Positions 43,917-52,706 of a stretch of DNA of 64,000 nt are shown piece after piece. The stretch spans positions 558,001 through 622,000 of the forward strand of contig JACKLP010000001.1 of assembly GCA_024235875.1 (NCBI GenBank), given 5' to 3'. The first letter of the stretch is position 1. Each line of letters opens with the position of its first letter. The notes below the pieces were generated by a model, which did not search any database, was not told the DNA's origin, and was given only the letters and a program-made list of their open reading frames with translations. The stretch is from Burkholderiaceae bacterium (GTDB taxonomy: Bacteria; Pseudomonadota; Gammaproteobacteria; Burkholderiales; Burkholderiaceae_E). Made by a program: the position numbers and the translations under genes.

Positions 43917-44807
43917 GTGAACGAGATCGCCAACTCACCTCTCCATATCAGCCTCTCCTACTCCCTCGAAGGGATGGCCCTCCTGGGAGAGGGCCTTGAC
44001 GCCATGAGACTGGAGTCTGCAGCGACACAAGCGGGGTATCCGCTCGGCCCCTTGGCCCTGATCGACCTACTTTCCCTCTCCGTCGCGGACGAGTTGCTAC
44101 ACGCTGGCCACGCCCACACCGGCGCTAGCCCGGCCGCGGCCGAGGGGACGCCAGGCAAGCCTGGGCATATGGCGGCGGCGCAGGGCGACCACGCTGGTGC
44201 GCACAAGCACACGCACGGTCACGGCGCTGCGGACATCCCTTCCGGTGAACCCGAGCGGCATGGGCATGATGGTCATGCTCACGACCATTCCGATCACCAC
44301 CACCACCAGCACCACCATCATCAACACGACCACAAGCACGATCACCACCACCACGACGAGCACCATGACCAAGTGCTATCAATACCGGAGCCGGCCATCT
44401 ATGTGATCGAGAAGATGTCCCATGGCTTCGATCGCCGGGGGAAGGCCGAAGAGGCCGGCTTCTACGATTACGACGATGGCGAGATGGAGCTCTGGTCCGG
44501 TCTGTCGGCATTCCGTCGACGCGGGGTCGAGTTCTCCGGTGAGCTCGTGGTGGATCGTCTGCGCTACGTGGTACTTGCTGCGGCGATTCGGTCCATGCCG
44601 GATCCCGGAACCAAGCCCGGCAAGGCCCATTCCGACCTGCCGTCGGATTGGCTGGCGAAGATCGACGGCCCGGACCTCTTGCGGCAGTGGCGCGACGTCG
44701 ACCCACAAGCGATTCTGTCGCGTGCGGATGAACTGGAACACCAATACGGGCCGCGCTTTCATATCGAACCGGGAGCGCTTTCGGCCTGGTTCAACCCTGA
44801 TGCCTGA
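43917..44807 (+). CDS. 3-hydroxyacyl-CoA dehydrogenase C-terminal-domain protein with His-rich insert (possible truncated gene)
   Basis: 296 residues from a GTG at 43917. The segments SYSLEGMALLGEGLD, AGYPLGPLALIDLLSLSVADELLHAG, VIEKMSHGFDRRGKAEEAGFYDY and GELVVDRLRYVVLAAAIR match the second 3HCDH domain of FadB/FadJ-like proteins. The crotonase and NAD-binding domains that normally precede it are missing, so it cannot be a complete dehydrogenase. Between the two halves lies a stretch of about 90 residues dominated by His, Asp and Gly (residues about 62-150), resembling metal-binding linkers. The gene begins where the AT-rich island ends, so it may be cut by that insertion. Alternatively it is a standalone protein. 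It is followed 33 bases later by an enoyl-CoA hydratase gene. Confidence 0.6.
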   Translation: MNEIANSPLHISLSYSLEGMALLGEGLDAMRLESAATQAGYPLGPLALIDLLSLSVADELLHAGHAHTGASPAAAEGTPGKPGHMAAAQGDHAGAHKHTHGHGAADIPSGEPERHGHDGHAHDHSDHHHHQHHHHQHDHKHDHHHHDEHHDQVLSIPEPAIYVIEKMSHGFDRRGKAEEAGFYDYDDGEMELWSGLSAFRRRGVEFSGELVVDRLRYVVLAAAIRSMPDPGTKPGKAHSDLPSDWLAKIDGPDLLRQWRDVDPQAILSRADELEHQYGPRFHIEPGALSAWFNPDA

Positions 44808-44840
44808 GACCGACGCCTGCAGCGGATCGGGAAGGACAAT

Positions 44841-45635
44841 ATGGGCAATCCTGCGGTTTCGGTCGAGGCGCTAGACGATGTAACCGTCGTGACGCTCGAT
44901 CGGCCCAACGCGCGAAACGCGGTCGACCGGTCGACGGCGGAGGCCTTGGCAGAGGCGTTCGCCGCTTTCGATGCGGATGCCAATAGCCATGTTGCGGTTT
45001 TCTGCGGGGCGAATGGAACTTTCTGCGCCGGCGCGGATCTCAAGGCTTTCGGGAATGCGAACCAACGCAATCGGCTAGAACTCACCGGAAATGGCCCGAT
45101 GGGGCCCTCGCGCATGCTCTTGAGCAAGCCGGTGGTCGCGGCGGTATCGGGCTACGCGGTAGCCGGCGGGCTGGAGCTCGCGCTGTGGTGCGACCTGCGC
45201 ATTCTGGAAGAATCCGCGGTGCTCGGTGTCTTCTGCCGCCGCTTCGGGGTACCACTGATCGATGGCGGCACGGTGCGCTTGCCGCGTCTGATCGGGCTAT
45301 CGCGCGCCTTGGACCTGATTCTGACTGGGCGCCCCGTCGATGCGTCCGAGGCACTGGCGATGGGCTTGGCCAATCGTGTGGTCCCGGACGGACATTCACG
45401 CGATGCCGCCATCGAATTGGCGAGGCAACTCGCGCGACTGCCCCAGGCATGCCTGCGCAACGACCGTCGTTCCACCTACGAACAGTTCGGGCTTCCCTTG
45501 GAACAGGCATTGCAGCGCGAGTTCGAGTTGGGACTTAGTACACTCGCCACAGGCGAATCTGCGGCCGGCGCTAACCGGTTCGCGGCCGGCGATGGCCGAC
45601 ACGGCCGCATCGTCGGATCGAAATACGACAACTGA
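44841..45635 (+). CDS. Enoyl-CoA hydratase/isomerase (crotonase family)
   Basis: Crotonase-fold protein of 264 residues. The oxyanion-hole segments are FCGANGTFCAGADLKAFG (about residues 53-70) and VSGYAVAGGLELALWCDLRI, with FCRRFGVPLIDGGTVRLPRLIG after. One catalytic Glu position is Asp-Gly-Gly here (LIDGGT), as in many crotonases of unassigned function. It has a GGA-containing leader before the ATG. It is the second gene of the small plus-strand operon ending at 48203. Confidence 0.87.
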   Translation: MGNPAVSVEALDDVTVVTLDRPNARNAVDRSTAEALAEAFAAFDADANSHVAVFCGANGTFCAGADLKAFGNANQRNRLELTGNGPMGPSRMLLSKPVVAAVSGYAVAGGLELALWCDLRILEESAVLGVFCRRFGVPLIDGGTVRLPRLIGLSRALDLILTGRPVDASEALAMGLANRVVPDGHSRDAAIELARQLARLPQACLRNDRRSTYEQFGLPLEQALQREFELGLSTLATGESAAGANRFAAGDGRHGRIVGSKYDN

Positions 45636-45645
45636 CGGAACCTCG

Positions 45646-47301
45646 ATGCCCAGAGAAGAGAAGCGACTACATGCCTATCAACCGCCCGTGACCCCGCGCC
45701 CGGCGGCAACGATCCTGCTGCTTCGTGACGTTGCCCAGGGCTACGAGGTCCTGATGACCCGGCGTTCCGCTCGAGCGAGCTTCGCACCAGGCGCCTATGT
45801 GTTTCCCGGAGGGGCGGTCGATGCTGCCGACGGCGGCGAGCAGGCCCGAATGCTCGGGCGGCAGCGCGGCACCCAGTCGGAGGAGCAGCAGGCGTATACG
45901 GTCGCCGCCATTCGCGAGGCCTTCGAGGAGTTGGGCGTACTCCTTGCCTATCGGGATCCCACGGCAGACCAGTTGACGGACCAGAAGCAATTGGAGCTTC
46001 TGGACCGGGGACACGATTCGGATTTCCTGGCACAGATCGAAGCGGCCGGGCACCGCTTGGCGGTCGACCGGGTCTGGTGGTTGTGCCACTGGATCACCGA
46101 TCGGGATCTCCCCAAGCGATTCGATGCCCGCTTCTTCGTTGCCCGGATGCCGGAAGGCCAGGATCCTCGGGCCGACGAGGGCGAGCAGTTCGACCCGGTC
46201 TGGATTTCGCCGGCCGAGGCGTTGGCTGGTCACGAGCGCGGCGATTTCCCGATGATCTTCCCGACGATCCGGACCCTGCGCCGGCTGGCGGCGTTCAACA
46301 GCGTCGACGAAGTCATCGATCAATGTCGCTCGGAGTCGCCCCTATGGGTGTCGAGTCCGAGGGCCGCTCATCTGCGAGGCGAGGTAGAACGATTCTCGGA
46401 GCACGAGGCGCCCTACGGTGAGCTCGAATTGATCGTTCCCGACGGGCGAATACTTCATTCGCTGGACTGGCAACACGAGAAGGCGGTCGCGCTGCTAAAG
46501 CACGTGTCGCGCCTGACAGCGCCCAATCCGGGAATGATGACCGGACCCGGGACCAACACCTACATCATCGGCGACGCCGTGTCAGGCTTCGCGGTGATCG
46601 ATCCGGGACCGGAAGATCCTGCGCACATCGACCGGATCGCCGAGCTCGTGGGCGATCGACTTGTGTACACATTGTGTACACACTCTCACCCCGACCACTC
46701 CCCAGGCGCGAGCCTGCTGCAGGCGCGCTGCGGCGGCGAGATCCTGGGGCGCGCGTCCGGAGAATCCGTGCAGCATATCTGGCCGTTCACGCCGGACCGG
46801 ACCATCGAAGACGGCGAGCGGATCCGCGTCGGTGATTCGACGCTGCTGGCGATCCACACGCCCGGGCACGCCTCGAACCACCTGTGCTTCTATCTGGAAG
46901 AAGACGGGCTCCTGTTCTCGGGCGACCATATCAACAACGGCTCCACCGTGGTCATCGGTCCGCCCGACGGCAACATGAAGGCCTATCTGGATGCGCTCGA
47001 GCGACTGCGCGAGCTTTCTGCCCGTTACATCCTCCCCGCCCACGGATGGGTGCTGGGTTTCCCGCAGATCGCGATCGAGTCCCTGATTCGTCACCGCCTG
47101 GGGCGCGAGGCCAAGGTCACGGCGGCGCTGGTCGCGGCGGGTGGCCGCGCCACCACCGAAGCGCTGCTGCCGCACGTCTATGACGATGTGCCGGCCAAAT
47201 TGCACCCGGTGGCCGCTCGCTCGCTTCGCGCGCATCTTGACAAGCTGACCGAAGATGGGCGAGTGGGCATCGAGGGCGAGCTCTGGACCTTGCTCGCTTG
47301 A
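45646..47301 (+). CDS. Fused Nudix hydrolase - metallo-beta-lactamase-fold protein
   Basis: 551 residues from the ATG at 45646. Residues about 20-210 form a Nudix domain: YVFPGGAVDAADGG and AAIREAFEELGVLLAY (REx2EExG catalytic box), with a long insert containing WITDRDLPKRFDARFFVARMP. Residues about 280-551 form an MBL-fold hydrolase with THSHPDH (metal site), TPGHASNHLCFYLEEDGLLFSGDH and LPAHGW, ending in a winged-helix-like LACTB2-type tail. LACTB2-like proteins include endoribonucleases and thioester hydrolases. The Nudix half probably cleaves a CoA- or nucleotide-type pyrophosphate. The substrate is unknown. Confidence 0.85.
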   Translation: MPREEKRLHAYQPPVTPRPAATILLLRDVAQGYEVLMTRRSARASFAPGAYVFPGGAVDAADGGEQARMLGRQRGTQSEEQQAYTVAAIREAFEELGVLLAYRDPTADQLTDQKQLELLDRGHDSDFLAQIEAAGHRLAVDRVWWLCHWITDRDLPKRFDARFFVARMPEGQDPRADEGEQFDPVWISPAEALAGHERGDFPMIFPTIRTLRRLAAFNSVDEVIDQCRSESPLWVSSPRAAHLRGEVERFSEHEAPYGELELIVPDGRILHSLDWQHEKAVALLKHVSRLTAPNPGMMTGPGTNTYIIGDAVSGFAVIDPGPEDPAHIDRIAELVGDRLVYTLCTHSHPDHSPGASLLQARCGGEILGRASGESVQHIWPFTPDRTIEDGERIRVGDSTLLAIHTPGHASNHLCFYLEEDGLLFSGDHINNGSTVVIGPPDGNMKAYLDALERLRELSARYILPAHGWVLGFPQIAIESLIRHRLGREAKVTAALVAAGGRATTEALLPHVYDDVPAKLHPVAARSLRAHLDKLTEDGRVGIEGELWTLLA

Positions 47302-48203
47302 GCGACAGCGCTCGGCGCGCCGGCGTGGCGACGCCCCCGGCACCGGATTCGAACTTGCTGGTGTCGCCCGACTGGCTGCACGGGCAGGTCGGTGCGCCCG
47401 GGCTGAGCATCATCGATGCCCGTGCGCCGATCTCGCCCGACCGAGTCGGGCCGCCGGTCTATCTCAATGTCGGGACCGAGACGGCCGGGGCGCGAATACC
47501 CTGGGCACGGTATATCCATCTGGTCGACGACCTTTCCGATCCCGATGGATCGTTTCCGATCGCGCTGGCGCGACCGCCGGCCGTGGCCCAGGTCTTGTCG
47601 GCCCACGGGATCAGTGCGGATGACACGATCGTAGTCTATGGCGGCGCCCAGGAACTGGCCACGCATCGGGTCTGGTGGGCCCTGAAAGCCTCCGGTGCGC
47701 GTGACGTACGAGTGCTCGACGGCGGAATCGAGCGCTGGGTCCATGAGGGCCGACCACTGCAAGCCGAACACGACCACGTCGAACCGCGGTCCTTTTGCGC
47801 GACACGCCGTCCCGAGATGCTTGCCGCTCGCGATGACGTCCTGGCGGCGATCGACGACCCCCGGGTTTGCCTGGTCAATGCACTGACTGCCGCTCAACAC
47901 CACAGCCGAACCGACCTCACCTATGGCCGCCCCGGCCGCATTCCTGCGAGCTGCAATATCTCGGCACGCGATCTCATCGACCCGGACTCCGGACGCTTCC
48001 TGCCGCTGAGCTCACTGCGGTCCCGCTTCGAGCGCGAGCGTGTCCTCGAGCACGACCGCTGCATCGTCTACTGTGGTGGCGGCATCGCGGCGACCACTGT
48101 CGTGCTCGGACTGTGGCTGATCGGCTATCGTGCCGTGGCAATGTACGACGGATCGCTTCGCGAGTGGGCCCGTGACCCGCGGCTGCCCATGGAGGTCGGC
48201 TGA
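47298..48203 (+). CDS. Thiosulfate/mercaptopyruvate sulfurtransferase (rhodanese)
   Basis: Double-rhodanese-domain protein of 301 residues. It begins with TTG at 47298, overlapping the preceding stop (TTGA); no ATG fits the family N-terminus. The N-domain has LSIIDARAPIS and HRVWWALKASGARDVRVLDGGIERW; the C-domain has VCLVNALTAAQHHS, GRIPASCNISARDL and the active-site loop IVYCGGGIAATT with the catalytic Cys near residue 256. The loop CGGGIAAT differs from both classical thiosulfate (CRxGxT) and mercaptopyruvate (CGSGVT) loops but is nearer the latter. Last gene before the terminator. Confidence 0.9.
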   Translation: MSDSARRAGVATPPAPDSNLLVSPDWLHGQVGAPGLSIIDARAPISPDRVGPPVYLNVGTETAGARIPWARYIHLVDDLSDPDGSFPIALARPPAVAQVLSAHGISADDTIVVYGGAQELATHRVWWALKASGARDVRVLDGGIERWVHEGRPLQAEHDHVEPRSFCATRRPEMLAARDDVLAAIDDPRVCLVNALTAAQHHSRTDLTYGRPGRIPASCNISARDLIDPDSGRFLPLSSLRSRFERERVLEHDRCIVYCGGGIAATTVVLGLWLIGYRAVAMYDGSLREWARDPRLPMEVG

Positions 48204-48220
48204 CGCGGCATCGGAACGAC

Positions 48221-48252
48221 AAGGGCCGCATCCGTTGGCGGATGCGGCCCTT
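48221..48252. terminator. Strong bidirectional hairpin between rhodanese and pnp
   Basis: AAGGGCCGCATCC and GGATGCGGCCCTT form a perfect 13-bp stem with a six-base loop between two converging genes. The arms end in AA and TT, giving a short T-run in either direction. Probably terminates both transcripts. Confidence 0.85.
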
Positions 48253-48302
48253 GCCGGGCTTCGATGTGCGGGCTCCGAGAACCCCGCCTTGCCTTCAGCA
48301 GA

Positions 48303-50441
48303 TCACGATGCGGCGTTCTCGGCCGCAGCCGCGGCCGCATCGTCGGCACTGGCCGCCTTCATGGACAGGCGCAGACGTCCTTTGTCGTCGGCCTCGATGA
48401 CCTTGACTCGAATCGTCTGGCCTTCGGTGACGTAGTCCGCCACGCTGTTGACGCGTTCGTTGGCGATCTGCGAGACGTGCAGCAGCCCGTCGCGGCCCGG
48501 GAGCACCTGCACGATGGCACCGAAATCGAGGATCTTGAGAACCGTGCCCTCGTAGATGCGCCCGATCTCGACCTCGGCCGTCAGGTCCTCGATCATCTGT
48601 TGAGCGCGCTTGGCTGCATTCCCGTCGACTGCGGCGATCGTGATGGCGCCGTCGTCCTGGATGTCGATCTGGGTGCCGGTCGTCTCGGTGATCTGGCGAA
48701 TCGTCGCGCCACCCTTACCGATGACATCGCGAATGCGCTCCGGGTTGATCTTCATCTTGTACATGCGCGGCGCGAAGTCGGAGAGCTCCTCGCGAGCGCC
48801 GCCAATGGCGGTGCGCATCTCGTTGAGGATGTGCAAACGTCCCTCACGCGCCTGCGCGAGTGCCACCTGCATGATCTCCTTCGTGATCCCCTGGATCTTG
48901 ATGTCCATCTGCAGGGCGGTCACGCCGGATTCGGTGCCTGCAACCTTGAAGTCCATGTCGCCCAGATGGTCTTCGTCACCGAGAATGTCGGTCAATACCG
49001 CGAACTTATTGCCTTCTTTGATCAATCCCATCGCCACGCCTGCAACGTGAGACTTGATCGGCACACCCGCGTCCATCAGGGCCAGGCAGCCGCCGCAGAC
49101 CGAGGCCATCGACGATGACCCGTTGGACTCGGTGATTTCCGACACGACCCGAAGCGAGTAGCCGAACTCGTCCACGCCCGGAAGCAGCGGGCGAAGCGCG
49201 CGCTTGGCAAGATTTCCGTGGCCGATCTCGCGCCGCTTGGGCGATCCCATCCGACCGGTCTCACCGGTCGCGTAGGGAGGCATGTTGTAGTTGAACATGA
49301 AACGATCACGGTACTCGCCGTTGATCGCGTCGATGATTTGCTCGTCGCGCGAGGTGCCGAGCGTCGCGGCCACGATCGCCTGGGTCTCTCCACGGGTGAA
49401 CAGCGCCGAGCCATGCGCGCGCGGCAGCAGACCGGTGCGGATCGCGATCGGACGCACGGTGCGGGTATCGCGCCCGTCGATGCGAGCCTCGCCCGAGAGG
49501 ATCTGGTTGCGCACGATGCGCGACTGCAGACCGAACAGAAGCTCGTCGACCGTGTTCGAGTCGGGGGCCGGCTTGTCCTGGGCACCCGCCTCTTCGGAGA
49601 GTTTCGCGCGCACGCTGGATTCCACGTCGCGGATCTTGGTGGTCCTGGCCTGCTTGTTGCGCTCGCCGTAGGCGGTGCGCATCGGGCCCTCGGCGAGTTC
49701 GTCGACACGCGCCACCAGCGCGGCGTCGACCTCGGCCGGCTTCCAGTCCCACTCGGGCTTGCCGGCAACCTCGACGATCTCATGGATCGCGTTGATCACG
49801 ACCTGCATCTGCTCGTGGCCGAACACCACCGCGCCGAGCATCACGTCTTCGGGCAACTCGTGCGCCTCGGATTCGACCATCAGCACGGCCTGCTCGGTTC
49901 CGGCCACCACCAGGTCGAGCTTGCTCTCGGCCATCTGCGCAGCAAACGGATTGAGCACGTATTGTCCGTCCACATAGCCCACGCGCGCCGCACCGATCGG
50001 GCCGTTGAACGGAAGCCCCGAGATCGCGAGTGCGGCCGAAGCGCCGATCATCGCCGGGATGTCGCTGTCGACCTCCGGGTTGCTCGACATGACCTGCAGC
50101 GCGACCTGCACCTCGTTATAGAAGCCGTCCGGGAACAAGGGACGGATCGGCCGATCCGTCAGGCGAGCGATCAGCGTCTCGCGCTCGGTGGGACGCCCCT
50201 CACGCTTGAAGAAGCCGCCGGGGATGCGCCCGGCCGCGTAGAACTTTTCGACGTAGTCGACCGTCAGCGGGAAGAAATCCTGTCCGGGCTTGGGCTCCTT
50301 GCGGGCGACCACGCTGGCCAGGACGATCGTGTCGTCCATGTTCACGATGACGGCACCGGTGGCCTGACGCGCGATCTCGCCCGTCTCGATCGTGACCGTA
50401 TGCTGCCCCCACTGGAAGGTCTTCTTGGCTATTTCGAACAC
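48303..50441 (-). CDS. pnp: Polyribonucleotide nucleotidyltransferase (PNPase)
   Basis: 3'-5' phosphorolytic exoribonuclease and RNA-tailing enzyme, a degradosome partner. It has 712 residues: two RNase PH domains (FPLTVDYVEKFYAAGRIPGGF; KRREIGHGNLAKRAL), the all-helical linker, a KH domain with GKGGATIRQITETTG (about residues 560-575) and an S1 domain (EIGRIYEGTVLKILDFGAIVQVLPGRDGLLHVSQI), ending in an Ala-rich tail. It lies downstream of rpsO in the usual order. Confidence 0.98.
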   Translation of the reverse strand: MFEIAKKTFQWGQHTVTIETGEIARQATGAVIVNMDDTIVLASVVARKEPKPGQDFFPLTVDYVEKFYAAGRIPGGFFKREGRPTERETLIARLTDRPIRPLFPDGFYNEVQVALQVMSSNPEVDSDIPAMIGASAALAISGLPFNGPIGAARVGYVDGQYVLNPFAAQMAESKLDLVVAGTEQAVLMVESEAHELPEDVMLGAVVFGHEQMQVVINAIHEIVEVAGKPEWDWKPAEVDAALVARVDELAEGPMRTAYGERNKQARTTKIRDVESSVRAKLSEEAGAQDKPAPDSNTVDELLFGLQSRIVRNQILSGEARIDGRDTRTVRPIAIRTGLLPRAHGSALFTRGETQAIVAATLGTSRDEQIIDAINGEYRDRFMFNYNMPPYATGETGRMGSPKRREIGHGNLAKRALRPLLPGVDEFGYSLRVVSEITESNGSSSMASVCGGCLALMDAGVPIKSHVAGVAMGLIKEGNKFAVLTDILGDEDHLGDMDFKVAGTESGVTALQMDIKIQGITKEIMQVALAQAREGRLHILNEMRTAIGGAREELSDFAPRMYKMKINPERIRDVIGKGGATIRQITETTGTQIDIQDDGAITIAAVDGNAAKRAQQMIEDLTAEVEIGRIYEGTVLKILDFGAIVQVLPGRDGLLHVSQIANERVNSVADYVTEGQTIRVKVIEADDKGRLRLSMKAASADDAAAAAAENAAS

Positions 50442-50558
50442 TCTATTTCCTCTAGATTTCCCGTGCGATCATCCGGCGGCACGGTTCGCCCAATTCCGTC
50501 GACGCACCGAATCGGCCCGAGCCGCCACGGGCCGGCTCGATCGAAAGGACACGCCACG

Positions 50559-50600
50559 AAAAAAGAAACGGAGCCCAGCAAGCTCGGCTTGCGGGCTCCG
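50559..50600 (-). terminator. Rho-independent terminator after rpsO
   Basis: On the minus strand CGGAGCCCGCAAGC and GCTTGCTGGGCTCCG form a long stem (one mismatch) followed by TTTCTTTTTT. It is about 60 bases after the rpsO stop and upstream of pnp. In the rpsO-pnp locus such a terminator usually lets part of transcription continue into pnp. Confidence 0.9.
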
Positions 50601-50657
50601 TTCGCCTGTTCATTCGCCTGGCACTCGCATTGCAGCAGATTGCCCTGGCCTCACCCC

Positions 50658-50927
50658 TCAGTTCCGCAGGCCGAGTCGCTCGATCAGCGACTTGTAAGCG
50701 CCATGGTCCCGGGATTTCAGGTAGTCGAGCAGCTTGCGGCGGCGACTCACCATCTTGAGCAGACCACGACGCGAGTGGTGGTCCTTGGCGTGGGTCTTGA
50801 AGTGACCGGTCAGCTCCACGATGCGTGCCGTCAGCAGCGCCACCTGGACTTCGGGCGAGCCCGTGTCGGCCTTGGAGCGCTGGTAGTCGGCGACGATCTT
50901 CGCCTTGTCGATATCGGATACAGACAT
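50658..50927 (-). CDS. rpsO: 30S ribosomal protein S15
   Basis: Primary 16S rRNA-binding protein of 89 residues, the normal length. It contains GSPEVQVALLTARIVELTGHFKTHAKDHHSRRGLLKMVSRRRKLLDYLK, the S15 signature region, with the conserved ending LIERLGLRN. It precedes pnp, as in most proteobacteria. Confidence 0.99.
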   Translation of the reverse strand: MSVSDIDKAKIVADYQRSKADTGSPEVQVALLTARIVELTGHFKTHAKDHHSRRGLLKMVSRRRKLLDYLKSRDHGAYKSLIERLGLRN

Positions 50928-51050
50928 GATTTTCCCTTTGACGTTACGTCGGACTTGCGGCCGGGCCGGGTCGTGCGAGGCCGTGCAAAACTAAACCGCG
51001 GATTATAGCCAGAGGAGCGCATACCAGACAAGCGGGTCGACAGGCGCCCG

Positions 51051-51079
51051 CGCGCCGCCCGGCCAGTCCGGGCGGCGCG
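51051..51079 (-). terminator. Hairpin downstream of leuA
   Basis: CGCGCCGCCCGG and CCGGGCGGCGCG form a perfect 12-bp GC-only stem with loop CCAGT, seven bases after the leuA stop. No T-run follows, so it may act as a weak or factor-assisted terminator or an mRNA 3'-end stabiliser. Confidence 0.6.
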
Positions 51080-51085
51080 TCCGGA

Positions 51086-52633
51086 TCATGGCGTATCGAT
51101 CTGCGGATTGACGCGGGTATCGTTCGAGTGGAGCTTGTTGAGCGCATTGATATAGGCCTTGGCCGAGGCCACCACGATGTCCGGGTCGGCCCCCACGCCA
51201 TTGACGACGCGACCGCCCTTGGCCAGGCGAACCGTCACCTCGCCCTGGGCCTCGGTCCCGCCACTGATGGCATTGACCGAGTACAAGGTCATCTCGGTGC
51301 CCGATACCGCCTTTTGCTCGATCGCCTTCAGGGTGGCATCGACCGGCCCGTTACCGGAGCACTCCACCGTGTGCTCGGCCCCACCAATCGAGATCGTCAC
51401 CGCGGCCACCGGCTGCTCACCCATCTCGGAGTGCTGGCGCATCGCGACCAGCTTGTAGTGCTCGTCGCCGGCCTGCTGCATCGCCTGATCCGATACCAGC
51501 GCCTGAATGTCCTCGTCGTAGATATCGGCTTTCCGGTCGGCCAGATCCTTGAAACGTTGAAACGCAGCGTTGACGTCCGTCTCGGATTCGAGCTCGATCC
51601 CGAGCTCCTGCAGGCGCTGCTTGAACGCATTGCGCCCCGAAAGCTTGCCGAGCACGATCTTGTTGGTGGTCCAACCGACATCCTCCGCGCGCATGATCTC
51701 GTAGGTGTCGCGCTGCTTGAGCACACCGTCCTGGTGGATGCCGGAAGCATGCGCGAACGCGTTGGCCCCGACCACGGCCTTGTTCGGCTGGACCGGAAAG
51801 CCCGTGATGCCCGAAACCAGTCGACTGCTCGGGACGATCTGGGCGGTGTCGATGCCCACATCCAGGCCGAAGTAGTCGCGGCGCGTCTTCACGGCCATCA
51901 CCACTTCCTCGAGCGAGGTGTTTCCGGCGCGCTCCCCAAGGCCATTGATCGTGCACTCGACCTGGCGCGCACCGGCCATGACGCCGGCCAACGAGTTGGC
52001 CACGGCCATGCCCAGGTCATTGTGGCAATGCACGGACCACACCGCCTTGTCCGAATTCGGAATCCGCTCGCGAAGGGTCGTGATCAGGTCACCGAAGCGT
52101 TCGGGCACGCCGTAGCCGACCGTGTCGGCGATATTGATCGTCGAAGCCCCCTCCTTGATCACGGCCTCGAGCACGCGACAAAGGAAGTCGATGTCCGAAC
52201 GGCTACCGTCCTCGGGCGAGAACTCCACGTTATCGGTGAACTTGCGCGCGAATCGAACCGAAAGCTTCGACTGCTCGAGCACCTGCTCGGGCGACATCCG
52301 AAGCTTCTTCTCCATGTGCAAGGCCGATGTCGCGATGAAGGTGTGGATCCGCATCGACTTCGCGCCCTGCAATGCCTCGGCCGCACGCGCGATATCACGG
52401 TCATTGGCCCGCGCCAGCGAACAGACCGTCGAATCCTTGATGGCCCCGGCGATCGACCGGACCGCCTCGAAGTCGCCGTTCGACGAAGCCGCGAAACCCG
52501 CTTCGATGACATCGACGCGCAGCTTCTCGAGCTGCTTGGCGATCCGCAGCTTCTCCTCTTTGGTCATCGAGGCACCGGGACTCTGCTCGCCGTCGCGAAG
52601 GGTCGTATCGAAGATGATCAAACGGTCAGACAT
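51086..52633 (-). CDS. leuA: 2-isopropylmalate synthase
   Basis: First committed step of leucine synthesis: acetyl-CoA plus 2-oxoisovalerate. It has 515 residues, the usual length of the proteobacterial form. The N-terminal TIM barrel shows FDTTLRDGEQSPGASMT (metal Asp, catalytic Arg/Glu) and HCHNDLGMAVANSLAGVMAGARQVECTINGLGERAGN; FAHASGIHQDGVLK marks the subdomain. The C-terminal domain (about 390-515) is the leucine-sensing allosteric domain. It is preceded by a Leu-rich leader peptide gene and a hairpin over its ribosome-binding site, so feedback acts at both enzyme and expression levels. Confidence 0.98.
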   Translation of the reverse strand: MSDRLIIFDTTLRDGEQSPGASMTKEEKLRIAKQLEKLRVDVIEAGFAASSNGDFEAVRSIAGAIKDSTVCSLARANDRDIARAAEALQGAKSMRIHTFIATSALHMEKKLRMSPEQVLEQSKLSVRFARKFTDNVEFSPEDGSRSDIDFLCRVLEAVIKEGASTINIADTVGYGVPERFGDLITTLRERIPNSDKAVWSVHCHNDLGMAVANSLAGVMAGARQVECTINGLGERAGNTSLEEVVMAVKTRRDYFGLDVGIDTAQIVPSSRLVSGITGFPVQPNKAVVGANAFAHASGIHQDGVLKQRDTYEIMRAEDVGWTTNKIVLGKLSGRNAFKQRLQELGIELESETDVNAAFQRFKDLADRKADIYDEDIQALVSDQAMQQAGDEHYKLVAMRQHSEMGEQPVAAVTISIGGAEHTVECSGNGPVDATLKAIEQKAVSGTEMTLYSVNAISGGTEAQGEVTVRLAKGGRVVNGVGADPDIVVASAKAYINALNKLHSNDTRVNPQIDTP

Positions 52634-52637
52634 GGAT

Positions 52638-52669
52638 AGCTCCTGTGGTCGGCGCCCTCTTGAGGAGCC
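52638..52669 (-). promoter_or_regulatory. Hairpin masking the leuA ribosome-binding site
   Basis: On the minus strand GGCTCCT (52669-52663) can pair with AGGAGCT (52644-52638), which is the leuA ribosome-binding site four bases before the ATG. Seven pairs with one G-T. Together with the upstream Leu-rich leader peptide this suggests translational attenuation, inferred from pairing only. Confidence 0.5.
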
Positions 52670-52706
52670 AACGATTTGAGAAACGGATGTGGGGGGTGAA
52701 AAGTAT

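Noticed and set aside
44097..44372. Val-rich minus-strand frame opposite the His-rich region
   Set aside because: Simple complement of His/Asp codons; not a membrane protein gene.
49218..51008. 596-codon plus-strand frame
   Set aside because: Antisense to pnp and rpsO.
51128..52639. 503-codon plus-strand frame
   Set aside because: Antisense to leuA, with no recognisable motif.
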